Assembly (NCBI GenBank): GCA_905200565.1
Contig: CAJKKX010000003.1
Coordinates: 1-22,784 of the forward strand
DNA from: an uncultured Lachnospiraceae bacterium
GTDB taxonomy: Bacteria; Bacillota_A; Clostridia; Lachnospirales; Lachnospiraceae
Direction: 5' to 3'
Length of the DNA stretch: 22,784 nucleotides
Under the pieces are notes generated by a model that saw nothing but the letters and a program-made list of their open reading frames with translations, was not told the origin of the DNA and ran no database searches. The translations under genes and the position numbers were made by a program. This document shows, in pieces, positions 1 through 6,535 of the stretch. Within the stretch, counting starts at the first letter, position 1; each line of letters opens with the position of its first letter.

Positions 1-1527
1 CAGGGACTTGCAAACTACATTATTTCTGTAGGGGCGAAAGAAAAAGGAGTAGCGATCGCTTATGATTCCAGACGTATGTCGCCGGAATTTGCAGATGAAG
101 CGGCGCTCTGTCTGGCAGCCAACGGAATTAAGGCATACGTCTTTGAATCCCTGCGTCCGACGCCGGAGCTGTCCTTTGCAGTACGCACACTGAAATGCAC
201 AGCGGGAATCAATATCACCGCCAGCCATAATCCGCCGGAATACAACGGTTATAAAGTATACTGGGAGGATGGCGCGCAGATTACGCCGCCTCACGATACA
301 GGAATCATGGCGGAAGTGAAAAAGGTCGCGGATTATGCCGGGGTCAGGACGATGGAGAAGGAGGCGGCAAAGGCCGCAGGTCTTTATGAGGTCATCGGAC
401 AGGCCATTGACGACAGTTACATGGAGGCATTAAAGAGCCAGGTCATTCACTGGGACGCCATCAAAGAAGTTGGAAAAGACTTAAAGATTGTCTACACGCC
501 GCTGCATGGAACCGGAAATATTCCGGCAAGAAGAGTTTTAAAAGAGCTTGGATTTGAAAACGTCTATGTGGTAAAAGAGCAGGAGCTGCCGGACGGCGAA
601 TTTCCGACCGTAAGTTATCCAAATCCGGAAGCAGCAGAGGCATTTGAAATGGGCCTGGCGCTTGCAAAAGAAGTGGATGCGGATCTGGTGCTGGCGACCG
701 ACCCGGATGCAGACCGTCTGGGCGTTTATGTAAAAGATACAAAGAGCGGCGAATACCTGAGTATGACAGGAAACATGTCAGGCTGTCTGCTGGAGGAATA
801 TGAGCTGAGCCAGAGAAAGGCGGCGGCAGGACTCCCGGAGGACGGGGCTGTCGTCAGCACCATCGTTTCTTCGAATATGGCAGGCGTGATCGCCAGGGCG
901 TATGGACTGAGATTTATCGAAGTGCTGACCGGGTTTAAGTTTATTGGACAGCAGATTCTCGGTTTTGAGAACAGCGGAAAAGGAACCTACCTGTTCGGAT
1001 TCGAGGAGAGCTACGGCTGTCTGATCGGAACTCATGCAAGGGATAAGGATGCGATTGTGGCAACGATGGCATTGTGTGAAGCGGCGGCTTATTATAAAAC
1101 ACAGGGCAAGACACTCTGGGACGCCCTGATTGATATGTATGAGAAATACGGCTACTTCAAGGACGATGTGAAGGCCATTACCTTAAAGGGCATCGAAGGA
1201 CTTGAGAAGATTCAGGAAATTCTGGAGACTCTGCGCAACGATCCGCCGACGCAGATTGGAGCGTACAAAGTAACTTCGGCCAGAGATTATAAGAAGAATA
1301 CCATCCGAAATCTGGAGACGGGGGAAGTGACAGATACCGGGCTTCCAAGCTCCAACGTACTTTATTTTGACCTGACCGACGACGCATGGCTGTGCGTAAG
1401 ACCGTCCGGAACCGAGCCGAAGGTGAAATTTTACTATGGCGTAAAGGGAACCTCTATGGAAGATGCGGATAAGAAGTCAGCAGCGCTCGGAGAGCAGGTT
1501 CTGGGAATGATTCATGCAATGCTTTAA
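1..1527 (+). CDS. Phosphohexomutase (phosphoglucomutase/phosphomannomutase), 5' partial
   Basis: The frame is open from base 1, so the start codon and roughly the first 80 residues lie outside the window; the visible part is 508 codons. It belongs to the alpha-D-phosphohexomutase superfamily, which interconverts hexose 1- and 6-phosphates in the cytoplasm to supply sugar nucleotides and glycogen metabolism. The phosphoserine loop TASHNP is visible (Ser codon at 223), followed by the Mg-binding loop DPDADR near 703, the sugar-binding GFEES near 1000 and the phosphate-binding RPSGTEPK near 1402. The order and spacing fit the long PgcA-like form of about 575 residues. An ATG at 76 is internal, since upstream residues VAIAYDSRR are family-typical. 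It is followed without gap by mazG. Substrate preference between glucose and mannose cannot be read from the sequence. Confidence 0.93.
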   Translation, partial: QGLANYIISVGAKEKGVAIAYDSRRMSPEFADEAALCLAANGIKAYVFESLRPTPELSFAVRTLKCTAGINITASHNPPEYNGYKVYWEDGAQITPPHDTGIMAEVKKVADYAGVRTMEKEAAKAAGLYEVIGQAIDDSYMEALKSQVIHWDAIKEVGKDLKIVYTPLHGTGNIPARRVLKELGFENVYVVKEQELPDGEFPTVSYPNPEAAEAFEMGLALAKEVDADLVLATDPDADRLGVYVKDTKSGEYLSMTGNMSGCLLEEYELSQRKAAAGLPEDGAVVSTIVSSNMAGVIARAYGLRFIEVLTGFKFIGQQILGFENSGKGTYLFGFEESYGCLIGTHARDKDAIVATMALCEAAAYYKTQGKTLWDALIDMYEKYGYFKDDVKAITLKGIEGLEKIQEILETLRNDPPTQIGAYKVTSARDYKKNTIRNLETGEVTDTGLPSSNVLYFDLTDDAWLCVRPSGTEPKVKFYYGVKGTSMEDADKKSAALGEQVLGMIHAML

Positions 1528-2020
1528 TATGGACTCCGATTACAGCTTTGACGATTTCAGGGAAATCGTTTCAAAGCTGCGGTCGGAATGCCCGTGGGAC
1601 AAGGCACAGACTCTTTTGAGCCTGAAGCCTTGTTTTTTTGACGAAGCGGCAGAGACGGCGGCAGGTATCAATATCCAGGAAAAAACAGGGGACGCCGGAA
1701 ATCTTTGCGAAGAGCTGGGGGATTTGCTTCTGCTGATTGTTCTGGAGAGCCGTATTGCGGAGGAAAAGGGGCTGTTTTCGCTGGACGATGTGGTCTGCGG
1801 CGTCAGCCGGAAGATGATCAGGCGCCATCCGCATGTCTTTGGGAGCGGGTTTACAGATGAAAGCGGCAGACTTGTGCGGAAGTGGGAGGAGATCAAACGG
1901 CTGGAGAAGGCAGGAAAGACAGCGGAAGAAACGGCATATGAAAAAAGGGCGGTAAAAGAGGCAGAGAGAGAAGCAGTTCAATATTTTGAAAGGAATACAG
2001 AAGAAGGACAGAATATATGA
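1514..2020 (+). CDS. mazG: MazG-family nucleoside triphosphate pyrophosphohydrolase
   Basis: This is a single-domain MazG protein of 168 residues, which hydrolyses NTPs or dNTPs to the monophosphate and PPi and so helps clear damaged nucleotides. The motif CPWDKAQT is diagnostic. The two Mg-binding helices read DEAAE (usually EExxE) and EELGD, and RRHPHVFG closes the domain. Many MazG proteins carry two such domains (about 260 residues), whereas this one has one plus a charged helical tail. The start is uncertain. ATG 1514 overlaps the upstream gene by 14 bp and has a weak GGGA about 7 bases upstream, while ATG 1529 gives a more typical N-terminus (MDSDYSFDDF) but has no visible ribosome site. 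Translation is probably coupled to the mutase gene. In Bacillus the MazG homologue YabN also precedes rqcP. Confidence 0.9.
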   Translation: MQCFNMDSDYSFDDFREIVSKLRSECPWDKAQTLLSLKPCFFDEAAETAAGINIQEKTGDAGNLCEELGDLLLLIVLESRIAEEKGLFSLDDVVCGVSRKMIRRHPHVFGSGFTDESGRLVRKWEEIKRLEKAGKTAEETAYEKRAVKEAEREAVQYFERNTEEGQNI

Positions 2021-2853
2021 AAAAGAGAGGGAAAGGATTCGTAAGAAAGATTCTGGAGTGTGTGTCCGGAGAAAAAAGACAGTGGATACCAGAGAAAAGT
2101 AAAGAAAAGCAGATACGGACGAAAGAAGCGGAGGCAGATAAGACGCAGGCGGAAAAGCAGGAGAAAAAGGACTATAAATTTATGGGGATTGCCTGGAAGT
2201 GTGAAATGGGAGATATGGAGGCGATGATGGAGCTTGCAGAGTGGTTTCGCTCCCGGTTTTCCCCAAAGCTGGAAGAGCTGGTCGCGGCTTATGAGGAAAG
2301 CCCGGATGATAACCGACGTGAGGTTTTGCAGGGCTTTTTGCAGGATTATGTCCGGAACTCTCCGGATGACAGCTTTTATGGAAAGGCATATATGATGTGG
2401 ATCGTCCGCGCGGCTCTGTATGGAAATGCGAGAGCGGAGAAAATTATGGAGAAATGCCCCTACTATGAGACGGGGGCATACGTGCCGTGCAGGATGTTTT
2501 CGCCGATGGGAAGGTACTTCCAGAGCTATTGGGCGAGTAATTCCCTGCGCGAGCTGGGACTCCTTCAGTTTCCGGCGGGAAAAACAGATTGCGGGCTGGT
2601 TTCCCTGAATAAAAAAGGGTATTTTGATTTTTATTATGTTTCCTGGTACTCCCCGCCGGATGAGGACGGATTCGGACGGGAGGAAGAATATGAGGATATT
2701 TATTATGATGAGTTTTTTAACCGGATACGGACAGAGAATGTAGAGGAAATCGAAGAAGAGCTTGTAAAGCTTGAGAATCGAAGAGAAAGATACTGGGCTG
2801 TTCCGGAAAATGACGCTGCCGCAAGGAAATACAGAAAGCGCCAGATTCATTAA
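2017..2853 (+). CDS. Hypothetical protein with Sel1-like helical segments
   Basis: I do not recognise this 278-residue protein. It starts in a 4-bp ATGA overlap with mazG, so it is translationally coupled and belongs to the same operon. There is no signal peptide or membrane segment. Residues 1-53 are very rich in Lys, Arg, Glu and Gln and probably disordered. Residues 55-78 and 122-150 each resemble a Sel1/TPR helix pair (small residues with Gly-Asn or Gly-Asp turns, for example RAALYGNARA). Residues 190-235 are rich in Tyr, Phe, Asp and Glu, and the C-terminus is again basic. Sel1-like repeats usually mediate protein contacts, but the match is by eye and weak. A hairpin overlaps its stop codon. 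No function is assigned. Confidence 0.75.
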   Translation: MKKRGKGFVRKILECVSGEKRQWIPEKSKEKQIRTKEAEADKTQAEKQEKKDYKFMGIAWKCEMGDMEAMMELAEWFRSRFSPKLEELVAAYEESPDDNRREVLQGFLQDYVRNSPDDSFYGKAYMMWIVRAALYGNARAEKIMEKCPYYETGAYVPCRMFSPMGRYFQSYWASNSLRELGLLQFPAGKTDCGLVSLNKKGYFDFYYVSWYSPPDEDGFGREEEYEDIYYDEFFNRIRTENVEEIEEELVKLENRRERYWAVPENDAAARKYRKRQIH

Positions 2854-2866
2854 ATCCTGGCGTTTT
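2836..2866 (+). terminator. Weak hairpin over the stop codon of the hypothetical gene
   Basis: A 9-bp stem (2836-2844 with 2857-2865, one G-U pair) encloses a 12-nt loop that contains the TAA stop, followed by only four T residues. It may partly terminate the mutase-mazG transcript before the HU promoter. The long loop and short T tract make it weak. Confidence 0.4.
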
Positions 2867-2890
2867 GTCGTGCGGACGGACGGAAAGTCC

Positions 2891-2919
2891 TTGACAAACA
2901 GTGGATAAACGATTATAAA
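2891..2919 (+). promoter_or_regulatory. Sigma-A promoter of the HU gene
   Basis: A perfect -35 TTGACA (2891-2896) is separated by 17 bp from -10 TATAAA (2914-2919). The predicted start near 2926 leaves a leader of about 90 nt before the HU start codon. This is the closest match to consensus in the window, as expected for an abundant nucleoid protein. Confidence 0.8.
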
Positions 2920-2961
2920 TAGACGTAGGGTCAAGTTCCAGGCATGGCTCGGAAAATGAAA

Positions 2962-2980
2962 ATTTTGTATCAGACAAAAT
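2962..2980 (+). repeat. Perfect 7-bp inverted repeat in the HU leader
   Basis: ATTTTGT and ACAAAAT flank a 5-nt spacer in the untranslated leader, 20 bases before the AGGAGG site. It could form a leader hairpin or be a dimeric repressor site. It is AT-rich, so chance is possible. Confidence 0.35.
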
Positions 2981-3014
2981 AGAATGAAGAAGAGAAATCG
3001 AGGAGGAAAATTCC

Positions 3015-3293
3015 ATGAATAAGACAGAACTGGTCGCAGCGATTGCAGAGAAGACAGAGTTATCCAGGAAAGATGCGGAGAAAGCATTAAAGGCATTTAC
3101 AGACGTAGTTGCGGAAGAGCTGAAAAAAGGTGAAAAAATCCAGTTGGTTGGTTTTGGAACTTTTGAGGTATCTGAGAGAGCAGCAAGAGAGGGAAGAAAT
3201 CCGCAGAGTGGTGAGACAATGGTAATTCCGGCGTCTAAGGCTCCGAAATTTAAAGCAGGCAAGGCTTTAAAGGATCTGGTAAATGGGAATTAA
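3015..3293 (+). CDS. hup: HU-family nucleoid DNA-binding protein
   Basis: This 92-residue protein is a full-length HU, the dimeric histone-like protein that bends and compacts DNA. The N-terminal helical dimerisation part (MNKTELVAAIAEKTELSRKD) is followed by GFGTFEV and the beta-arm with RNPQSG, whose Pro63 is the DNA-intercalating residue in the family. The C-terminal helix PKFKAGKALKDLVN completes the fold. An excellent ribosome site AGGAGG (3001-3006) sits 8 bases before ATG. The gene has its own promoter and a strong terminator, so it is probably expressed as a monocistronic unit inserted between mazG and rqcP. Confidence 0.97.
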   Translation: MNKTELVAAIAEKTELSRKDAEKALKAFTDVVAEELKKGEKIQLVGFGTFEVSERAAREGRNPQSGETMVIPASKAPKFKAGKALKDLVNGN

Positions 3294-3305
3294 GAGAGAA
3301 ACGAA

Positions 3306-3349
3306 AAAGAGAGCTGCCACAGCCGACAGGCGCAAGGCAGCTCTCTTTT
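3306..3349 (+). terminator. Strong terminator after HU
   Basis: A perfect 13-bp stem (3306-3318 with 3336-3348) with a 17-nt loop ends in TTTT. It is preceded by an A run, so it could work in either direction. It separates HU from rqcP, which begins 25 bases later, so rqcP is probably served by read-through or an unseen promoter. Confidence 0.9.
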
Positions 3350-3374
3350 GAGTTATAGAAGAAAGGAAAAAGAT

Positions 3375-3614
3375 ATGAGACTGGATAAATATTTAAAAGT
3401 ATCCCGCCTGATTAAGCGCAGGACGGTGGCGAATGAAGCCTGTGATGCGGGGAGGGTACTGTTGAACGATAAGCCCGCGAAGGCTTCGGCGGCGGTAAAA
3501 GAAGGAGATATTCTGGAGATTCAGTTTGGCGCGAAGGCGGTGCGGGTGGAGATTCTGAATGTACAGGAGACGGTAAAAAAGGATGATGCGAAAGAACTTT
3601 ACCGATATCTGTAG
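3375..3614 (+). CDS. rqcP: S4-domain RNA-binding protein RqcP
   Basis: This protein of 79 residues is almost entirely an S4 RNA-binding domain, with the signature MRLDKYLKVSRLIKRRTVAN at the N-terminus and VLLNDKPAK in the middle. In Firmicutes RqcP (YabO, Hsp15-related) binds stalled 50S subunits and acts with RqcH in alanine-tail ribosome quality control. Length and position between the mazG region and yabP match Bacillus rqcP. ATG 3375 was chosen over an upstream in-frame TTG at 3348. The S4 signature starts at this Met, a GAAAGGA site lies just upstream, and the TTG lies inside the HU terminator. Confidence 0.92.
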   Translation: MRLDKYLKVSRLIKRRTVANEACDAGRVLLNDKPAKASAAVKEGDILEIQFGAKAVRVEILNVQETVKKDDAKELYRYL

Positions 3615-3690
3615 AATGGAAATGTGTATAATTCCGGCTGTTTCCTAATATATTTAAGAGAGACAAAGGCAGAATGGCAAGGGGGAGAGC

Positions 3691-3972
3691 ATGGAAGAAA
3701 AGCAGGCGCAGGGCGTACACAAAATAGCTGTTTTTGGCAGACACAGCGGAACGATTACAGGGGTATCGGATGTGCTTTCTTTTGACGAGAAGGAGATTTT
3801 TCTGGAAACCGAGCAGGGGATGCTGACGATCAAAGGAAGAGAGCTTCACATCAGCAGGCTTACTCTGGAGAAGGGCGAAGTAGACATTGACGGGAAAGTT
3901 GACAGCCTGGTTTACTCGGACGGCGGGCGCAGCCAGAAAAAGGAGTCTGTGCTGGGAAGGCTGTTTAAATAG
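3691..3972 (+). CDS. yabP: Sporulation protein YabP
   Basis: This is a 93-residue member of the YabP/YqfC family, small sporulation proteins made in the mother cell. Recognisable parts are HKIAVFGRHSGTITGV near the N-terminus and the beta-rich middle with IKGRELHISRLTLEKGEVDIDG. There is no membrane segment. GGGGGAGA sits just before ATG 3691, and yabQ follows after only 3 bases. In Bacillus the pair is sigma-E dependent. I looked for a sigma-E promoter in the 76-nt gap upstream and found no convincing match, although a -10-like TATAAT lies at 3627-3632. The molecular role of the family is not settled. Confidence 0.9.
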   Translation: MEEKQAQGVHKIAVFGRHSGTITGVSDVLSFDEKEIFLETEQGMLTIKGRELHISRLTLEKGEVDIDGKVDSLVYSDGGRSQKKESVLGRLFK

Positions 3973-3975
3973 GAT

Positions 3976-4446
3976 ATGAGCCAGACAATCCAGAGCGAAA
4001 TCATGTTTTTTCTGATCTGTACGTCTACCGGGGTTCTGCTGATGTTTGGATATGATTTGCTGCGCGCGGTGCGGCGTGTATTTATACATGGCAGCCTTCT
4101 GCTTGCCCTTGAAGATTTTATATACTGGAGCGGCGCCGGAATCCTTGCGTTTGGGGTGATTTTCCTGAAAAACAGCGGCGTGGTCCGGGGGTTTTCTCTG
4201 TGTGCCATGATGATGGGAATGGTATTGTACCAGCTCAGCGCCAGCCGCCCTGTTTTAAAGGCAGTATCCGGGGTTTTACGATTTTTGAAAAAGGTTGTTG
4301 GCAAGTTCCTGAAGATCATAGGGCGTCCGCTGGCATTCTTCGCCAAAAAAATGCGTAAAGGAACAAAAAAGCCCAAAAAGGTATTGAAAAAGAGGATAAA
4401 AGAGATTAAAATGACATTATTCGTAAAAAAAGAAAGAAATCAATAA
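3976..4446 (+). CDS. yabQ: Spore cortex biosynthesis membrane protein YabQ
   Basis: This is a 156-residue multi-pass membrane protein. Hydrophobic segments lie at about residues 8-26, 40-63 and 67-88. After these the protein becomes strongly basic (many Lys, residues 97-156), giving a positively charged cytoplasmic tail. YabQ in Bacillus is needed for spore cortex formation and localises to the outer forespore membrane. The start ATG 3976 lies 3 bases after the yabP stop, so the two are co-translated. Identification rests on position between yabP and divIC, membrane topology and the opening SQTIQSEIMFFL. Confidence 0.9.
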   Translation: MSQTIQSEIMFFLICTSTGVLLMFGYDLLRAVRRVFIHGSLLLALEDFIYWSGAGILAFGVIFLKNSGVVRGFSLCAMMMGMVLYQLSASRPVLKAVSGVLRFLKKVVGKFLKIIGRPLAFFAKKMRKGTKKPKKVLKKRIKEIKMTLFVKKERNQ

Positions 4447-4459
4447 GGAAGGTCATTTT

Positions 4460-4762
4460 ATGGATAAGAGAAAAAGGCGCAGAAGCAAAGGAAACCGCGG
4501 CGCTGTGTTATGTATTACTGCCATTGTAGCCGTTTTGCTGGTAAGCCTCACGATCCAGAGCCATTCGCTAAAGGCCAAAAATGCAGCATATCAGGAACAG
4601 AAAACGAAACTGGAGAAACAGATTCAGGAAGAAAATAAGCGTACGGAAGAGATAGCCGGTCTGGAGGAATATATGAAGACCGATGAATATGTGGAAGGGG
4701 TCGCCAGGGACAAGCTGGGTCTGGTATATCCGGACGAAATCTTACTGAAACCGGAGAAGTAA
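4460..4762 (+). CDS. divIC: Septum formation initiator DivIC/FtsB family
   Basis: This 100-residue bitopic protein has a short, very basic cytoplasmic end (KRKRRRSKGNR), one membrane segment at about residues 14-32, and an extracytoplasmic coiled coil at about 35-68 rich in Lys, Glu and Gln. It ends with the family motif ARDKLGLVYPDE. DivIC/FtsB proteins form a complex with FtsL and DivIB/FtsQ that activates septal peptidoglycan synthesis. AAGGAAGG provides the ribosome site. The gene ends the yabP-yabQ-divIC run and is followed within 3 bases by a terminator, matching the Bacillus order before spoIIE. Confidence 0.92.
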   Translation: MDKRKRRRSKGNRGAVLCITAIVAVLLVSLTIQSHSLKAKNAAYQEQKTKLEKQIQEENKRTEEIAGLEEYMKTDEYVEGVARDKLGLVYPDEILLKPEK

Positions 4763-4764
4763 AG

Positions 4765-4804
4765 AAGGACGTCGAAAAGGAAAGGCATTTTCGATGTCCT
4801 TTTC
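4765..4804 (+). terminator. Terminator after divIC
   Basis: A 14-bp stem (4765-4778 with 4788-4801, one G-U pair) with a 9-nt loop is followed by a short T tract. It insulates spoIIE from the upstream operon. Confidence 0.85.
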
Positions 4805-4823
4805 TGTCGATAAATTTGTGGAA
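4805..4823 (+). promoter_or_regulatory. Two Spo0A-box-like sites upstream of spoIIE
   Basis: TGTCGAT (4805-4811) and TGTGGAA (4817-4823) each match the 0A-box core TGNCGAA at 6 of 7 positions and are spaced 12 bp apart in the same orientation. They end 14 bp before the -35 hexamer. Their placement before a long-spacer promoter of a Spo0A-regulated gene supports them more than the individual matches do. Confidence 0.5.
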
Positions 4824-4837
4824 ATCCCGATACTTTT

Positions 4838-4870
4838 TTGACAAAAATCCCGTCTGTCTTTGTGTATACT
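4838..4870 (+). promoter_or_regulatory. spoIIE promoter with 21-bp spacer
   Basis: A perfect -35 TTGACA (4838-4843) and a good -10 TATACT (4865-4870) are 21 bp apart rather than 17. This spacing is too long for ordinary sigma-A use but is the known hallmark of the Spo0A-activated spoIIE and spoIIG promoters of Bacillus. The predicted start near 4877 is 18 bases before the spoIIE ATG. Confidence 0.75.
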
Positions 4871-4894
4871 GCTCTTTACGGGAGGTTACATAAA

Positions 4895-6370
4895 ATGGGT
4901 GAATTTGTGATGGCAGTCCTGATTGTGAGTGTCTTGTGGGTCATGTGGGATGTTGTAAAGATGATATTGGGAGAGAGATACCGGGAGGAGCAGGTGCTGG
5001 AAGCCTGCGAGCCCGGACGGGAACGGATGGGACGGTATGCCGAGTCTTTTGTGCAGCTTGCGGATACGTTTCGGAACATGCCAAGTAAGAAAGAGAGTTT
5101 TTCCGAGGACGATATGCAGGAAATTTTTTGCGAAGCCCAGAGAAAGGTGTGCAGGTATTGCCCCGGATGGGAATATTGCTGGGAGAAGAACAGCGGCAGG
5201 ACTTACCGGGAGGCATATGAGCTTCTTCATACGATCGAGGAGGAGGGCGCCGGAGAACAGTCTTCTTTCATGGAGATTTGTTCACAGGGGACAAGCTTTG
5301 CGTTGGCGTTGAGAGAAAGTTTCCGCGTCGCAAAGCTGAACCTGATGTGGAGCAACCGGCTTCTGGAGAACCGGGAAGCGGTTGCAGAGCAGCTTTACGG
5401 GACGGCGGCGATCATGGAGGCGGCGGCAAGTCTGACGTATGATGTGCGTCCGGTAGATGCGGGGCTGGAAAAACAGATGGATATTAAACTGCGGATGCAT
5501 GGGATCATCATGCGGGAAATGTGGGATACCAGGAAAGATGCGGACAGGCTGGAGATTTTTATTACCATGCGTACGGCCAGGAAGGGAAGATGTATTGCTA
5601 CGAGAGAGATTGCAGGAATCGTTTCCGAGGTGTGCAGCCGGAAAATGGTTCCCGACCCGGACAGCCGGACGATCATCAACCGGGAGTACAGTACTGTGCT
5701 CTTTACGGCGCAGCCGGGCTACCGAATGACAAACGGGGTGGCTAAGGTTACAAAGGAAGGCGAGCTGGTATCCGGGGATAACTTTTCTATGTTCCGGAGG
5801 GAGAACGGACAGATGATTATGAGCCTGTCGGATGGGATGGGATCGGGAAGCTGTGCCTGCCGGGAGAGCGAAACGGTGATCGAGCTTCTGGAACAGTTTC
5901 TGGATGCGGGGTTTACGAAGGAAACGGCTGTGCGTATGATTCATTCCACCATGACGCTGCAAAATCATGATCAGATGTTTTCCACCGTAGACTTGTGCAT
6001 GGTGGACCTTTATACCGGAGAGTGCGAGCTTTTGAAAATCGGCGCCTCCACGACTTTTTTTAAGCGAAAGGACTGGGTGGAAGCCGTGTCTTCCACCAGC
6101 CTGCCGATTGGCTTTTTGCAAAAGCTGGACTATGAGAGCGCCAGAAAGAAGATGGAGCCGGGAGATTTCGTAGTCATGGTTTCCGACGGGGGGCTGGACG
6201 CCCTGCCGCATCCGAGGGCAGAAGAAATTTTACAGGAGATTATCCTGAGGCAAAAGACAAGGAATGCACAGGAGATGGCACGCGAGATTCTGACGCAGGT
6301 TTTGCTGTATCAGAAATGTCTTGCAAAGGACGATATGACGGTGCTGGTGGGGGGGCTTTGGAAAAGCTGA
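4895..6370 (+). CDS. spoIIE: Stage II sporulation phosphatase SpoIIE, short single-span form
   Basis: SpoIIE is a PP2C-type phosphatase that dephosphorylates SpoIIAA to release sigma-F in the forespore. This version has 491 residues. Residues 5-24 form one membrane segment, followed by a helical region with the SpoIIE-typical cysteine cluster (CRYCPGWEYCW near residue 87) and a C-terminal PP2C domain. Metal-binding acidic motifs are LSDGMGSG (Asp313), VSDGGLDA (Asp431) and KDDMTVL (Asp479/480). Bacillus SpoIIE has about 827 residues with ten N-terminal membrane spans, and those are absent here. ATG 4895 was chosen because GGGAGG lies just upstream; the in-frame TTG at 4838 is part of the -35 box. 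The gene stands alone between a terminator and the tilS promoter. Confidence 0.93.
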   Translation: MGEFVMAVLIVSVLWVMWDVVKMILGERYREEQVLEACEPGRERMGRYAESFVQLADTFRNMPSKKESFSEDDMQEIFCEAQRKVCRYCPGWEYCWEKNSGRTYREAYELLHTIEEEGAGEQSSFMEICSQGTSFALALRESFRVAKLNLMWSNRLLENREAVAEQLYGTAAIMEAAASLTYDVRPVDAGLEKQMDIKLRMHGIIMREMWDTRKDADRLEIFITMRTARKGRCIATREIAGIVSEVCSRKMVPDPDSRTIINREYSTVLFTAQPGYRMTNGVAKVTKEGELVSGDNFSMFRRENGQMIMSLSDGMGSGSCACRESETVIELLEQFLDAGFTKETAVRMIHSTMTLQNHDQMFSTVDLCMVDLYTGECELLKIGASTTFFKRKDWVEAVSSTSLPIGFLQKLDYESARKKMEPGDFVVMVSDGGLDALPHPRAEEILQEIILRQKTRNAQEMAREILTQVLLYQKCLAKDDMTVLVGGLWKS

Positions 6371-6393
6371 GATATGTTTCGGCGGATTTATTC

Positions 6394-6422
6394 TTGCAAT
6401 TTCCTGTCAGATTCTATATAGT
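6394..6422 (+). promoter_or_regulatory. Probable promoter of tilS-hpt-ftsH
   Basis: TTGCAA (6394-6399) and TATAGT (6417-6422) are separated by 17 bp. The predicted start near 6429 falls at the foot of the hairpin described next. It would serve the tilS-hpt-ftsH operon, 114 bases before the chosen tilS start. Confidence 0.55.
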
Positions 6423-6476
6423 AGATGCCAGGATTGTGGAAGCACGAAGTGCGGAGCAATCCGTATGGCATCTTTT
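6423..6476 (+). other. Long interrupted hairpin between spoIIE and tilS
   Basis: Three nested stems pair 6423-6430 with 6466-6473, 6431-6436 with 6457-6462, and 6442-6445 with 6449-6452. A 3-nt bulge at 6463-6465 separates the outer two, and TTTT ends the structure. It could terminate spoIIE. Because the promoter start falls near 6429, the two inner stems could instead form a 5'-end hairpin of the tilS mRNA. Both readings are open. Confidence 0.5.
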
Positions 6477-6535
6477 GATTCTAATAGATAGTGATAAGCA
6501 GTAAAACGATAGAAGCAGGGTCGGGAAACGGGCAG

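Noticed and set aside
1978..3096. 372-codon minus-strand frame across the hypothetical gene and HU
   Set aside because: Opposite strand covers two supported genes, a promoter and a ribosome site; translation looks like a shadow (Phe, Leu and Ser-rich).
3615..3690. Sigma-E promoter for yabP
   Set aside because: Only a TATAAT-like element and AT-rich sequence; no acceptable pair of sigma-E hexamers at 13-15 bp spacing.
4838..4894. Upstream TTG extension of spoIIE
   Set aside because: The TTG is the -35 hexamer and lies before the predicted transcription start.
5282..6211. 309-codon minus-strand frame inside spoIIE
   Set aside because: Shadow of the PP2C coding sequence; no motifs.
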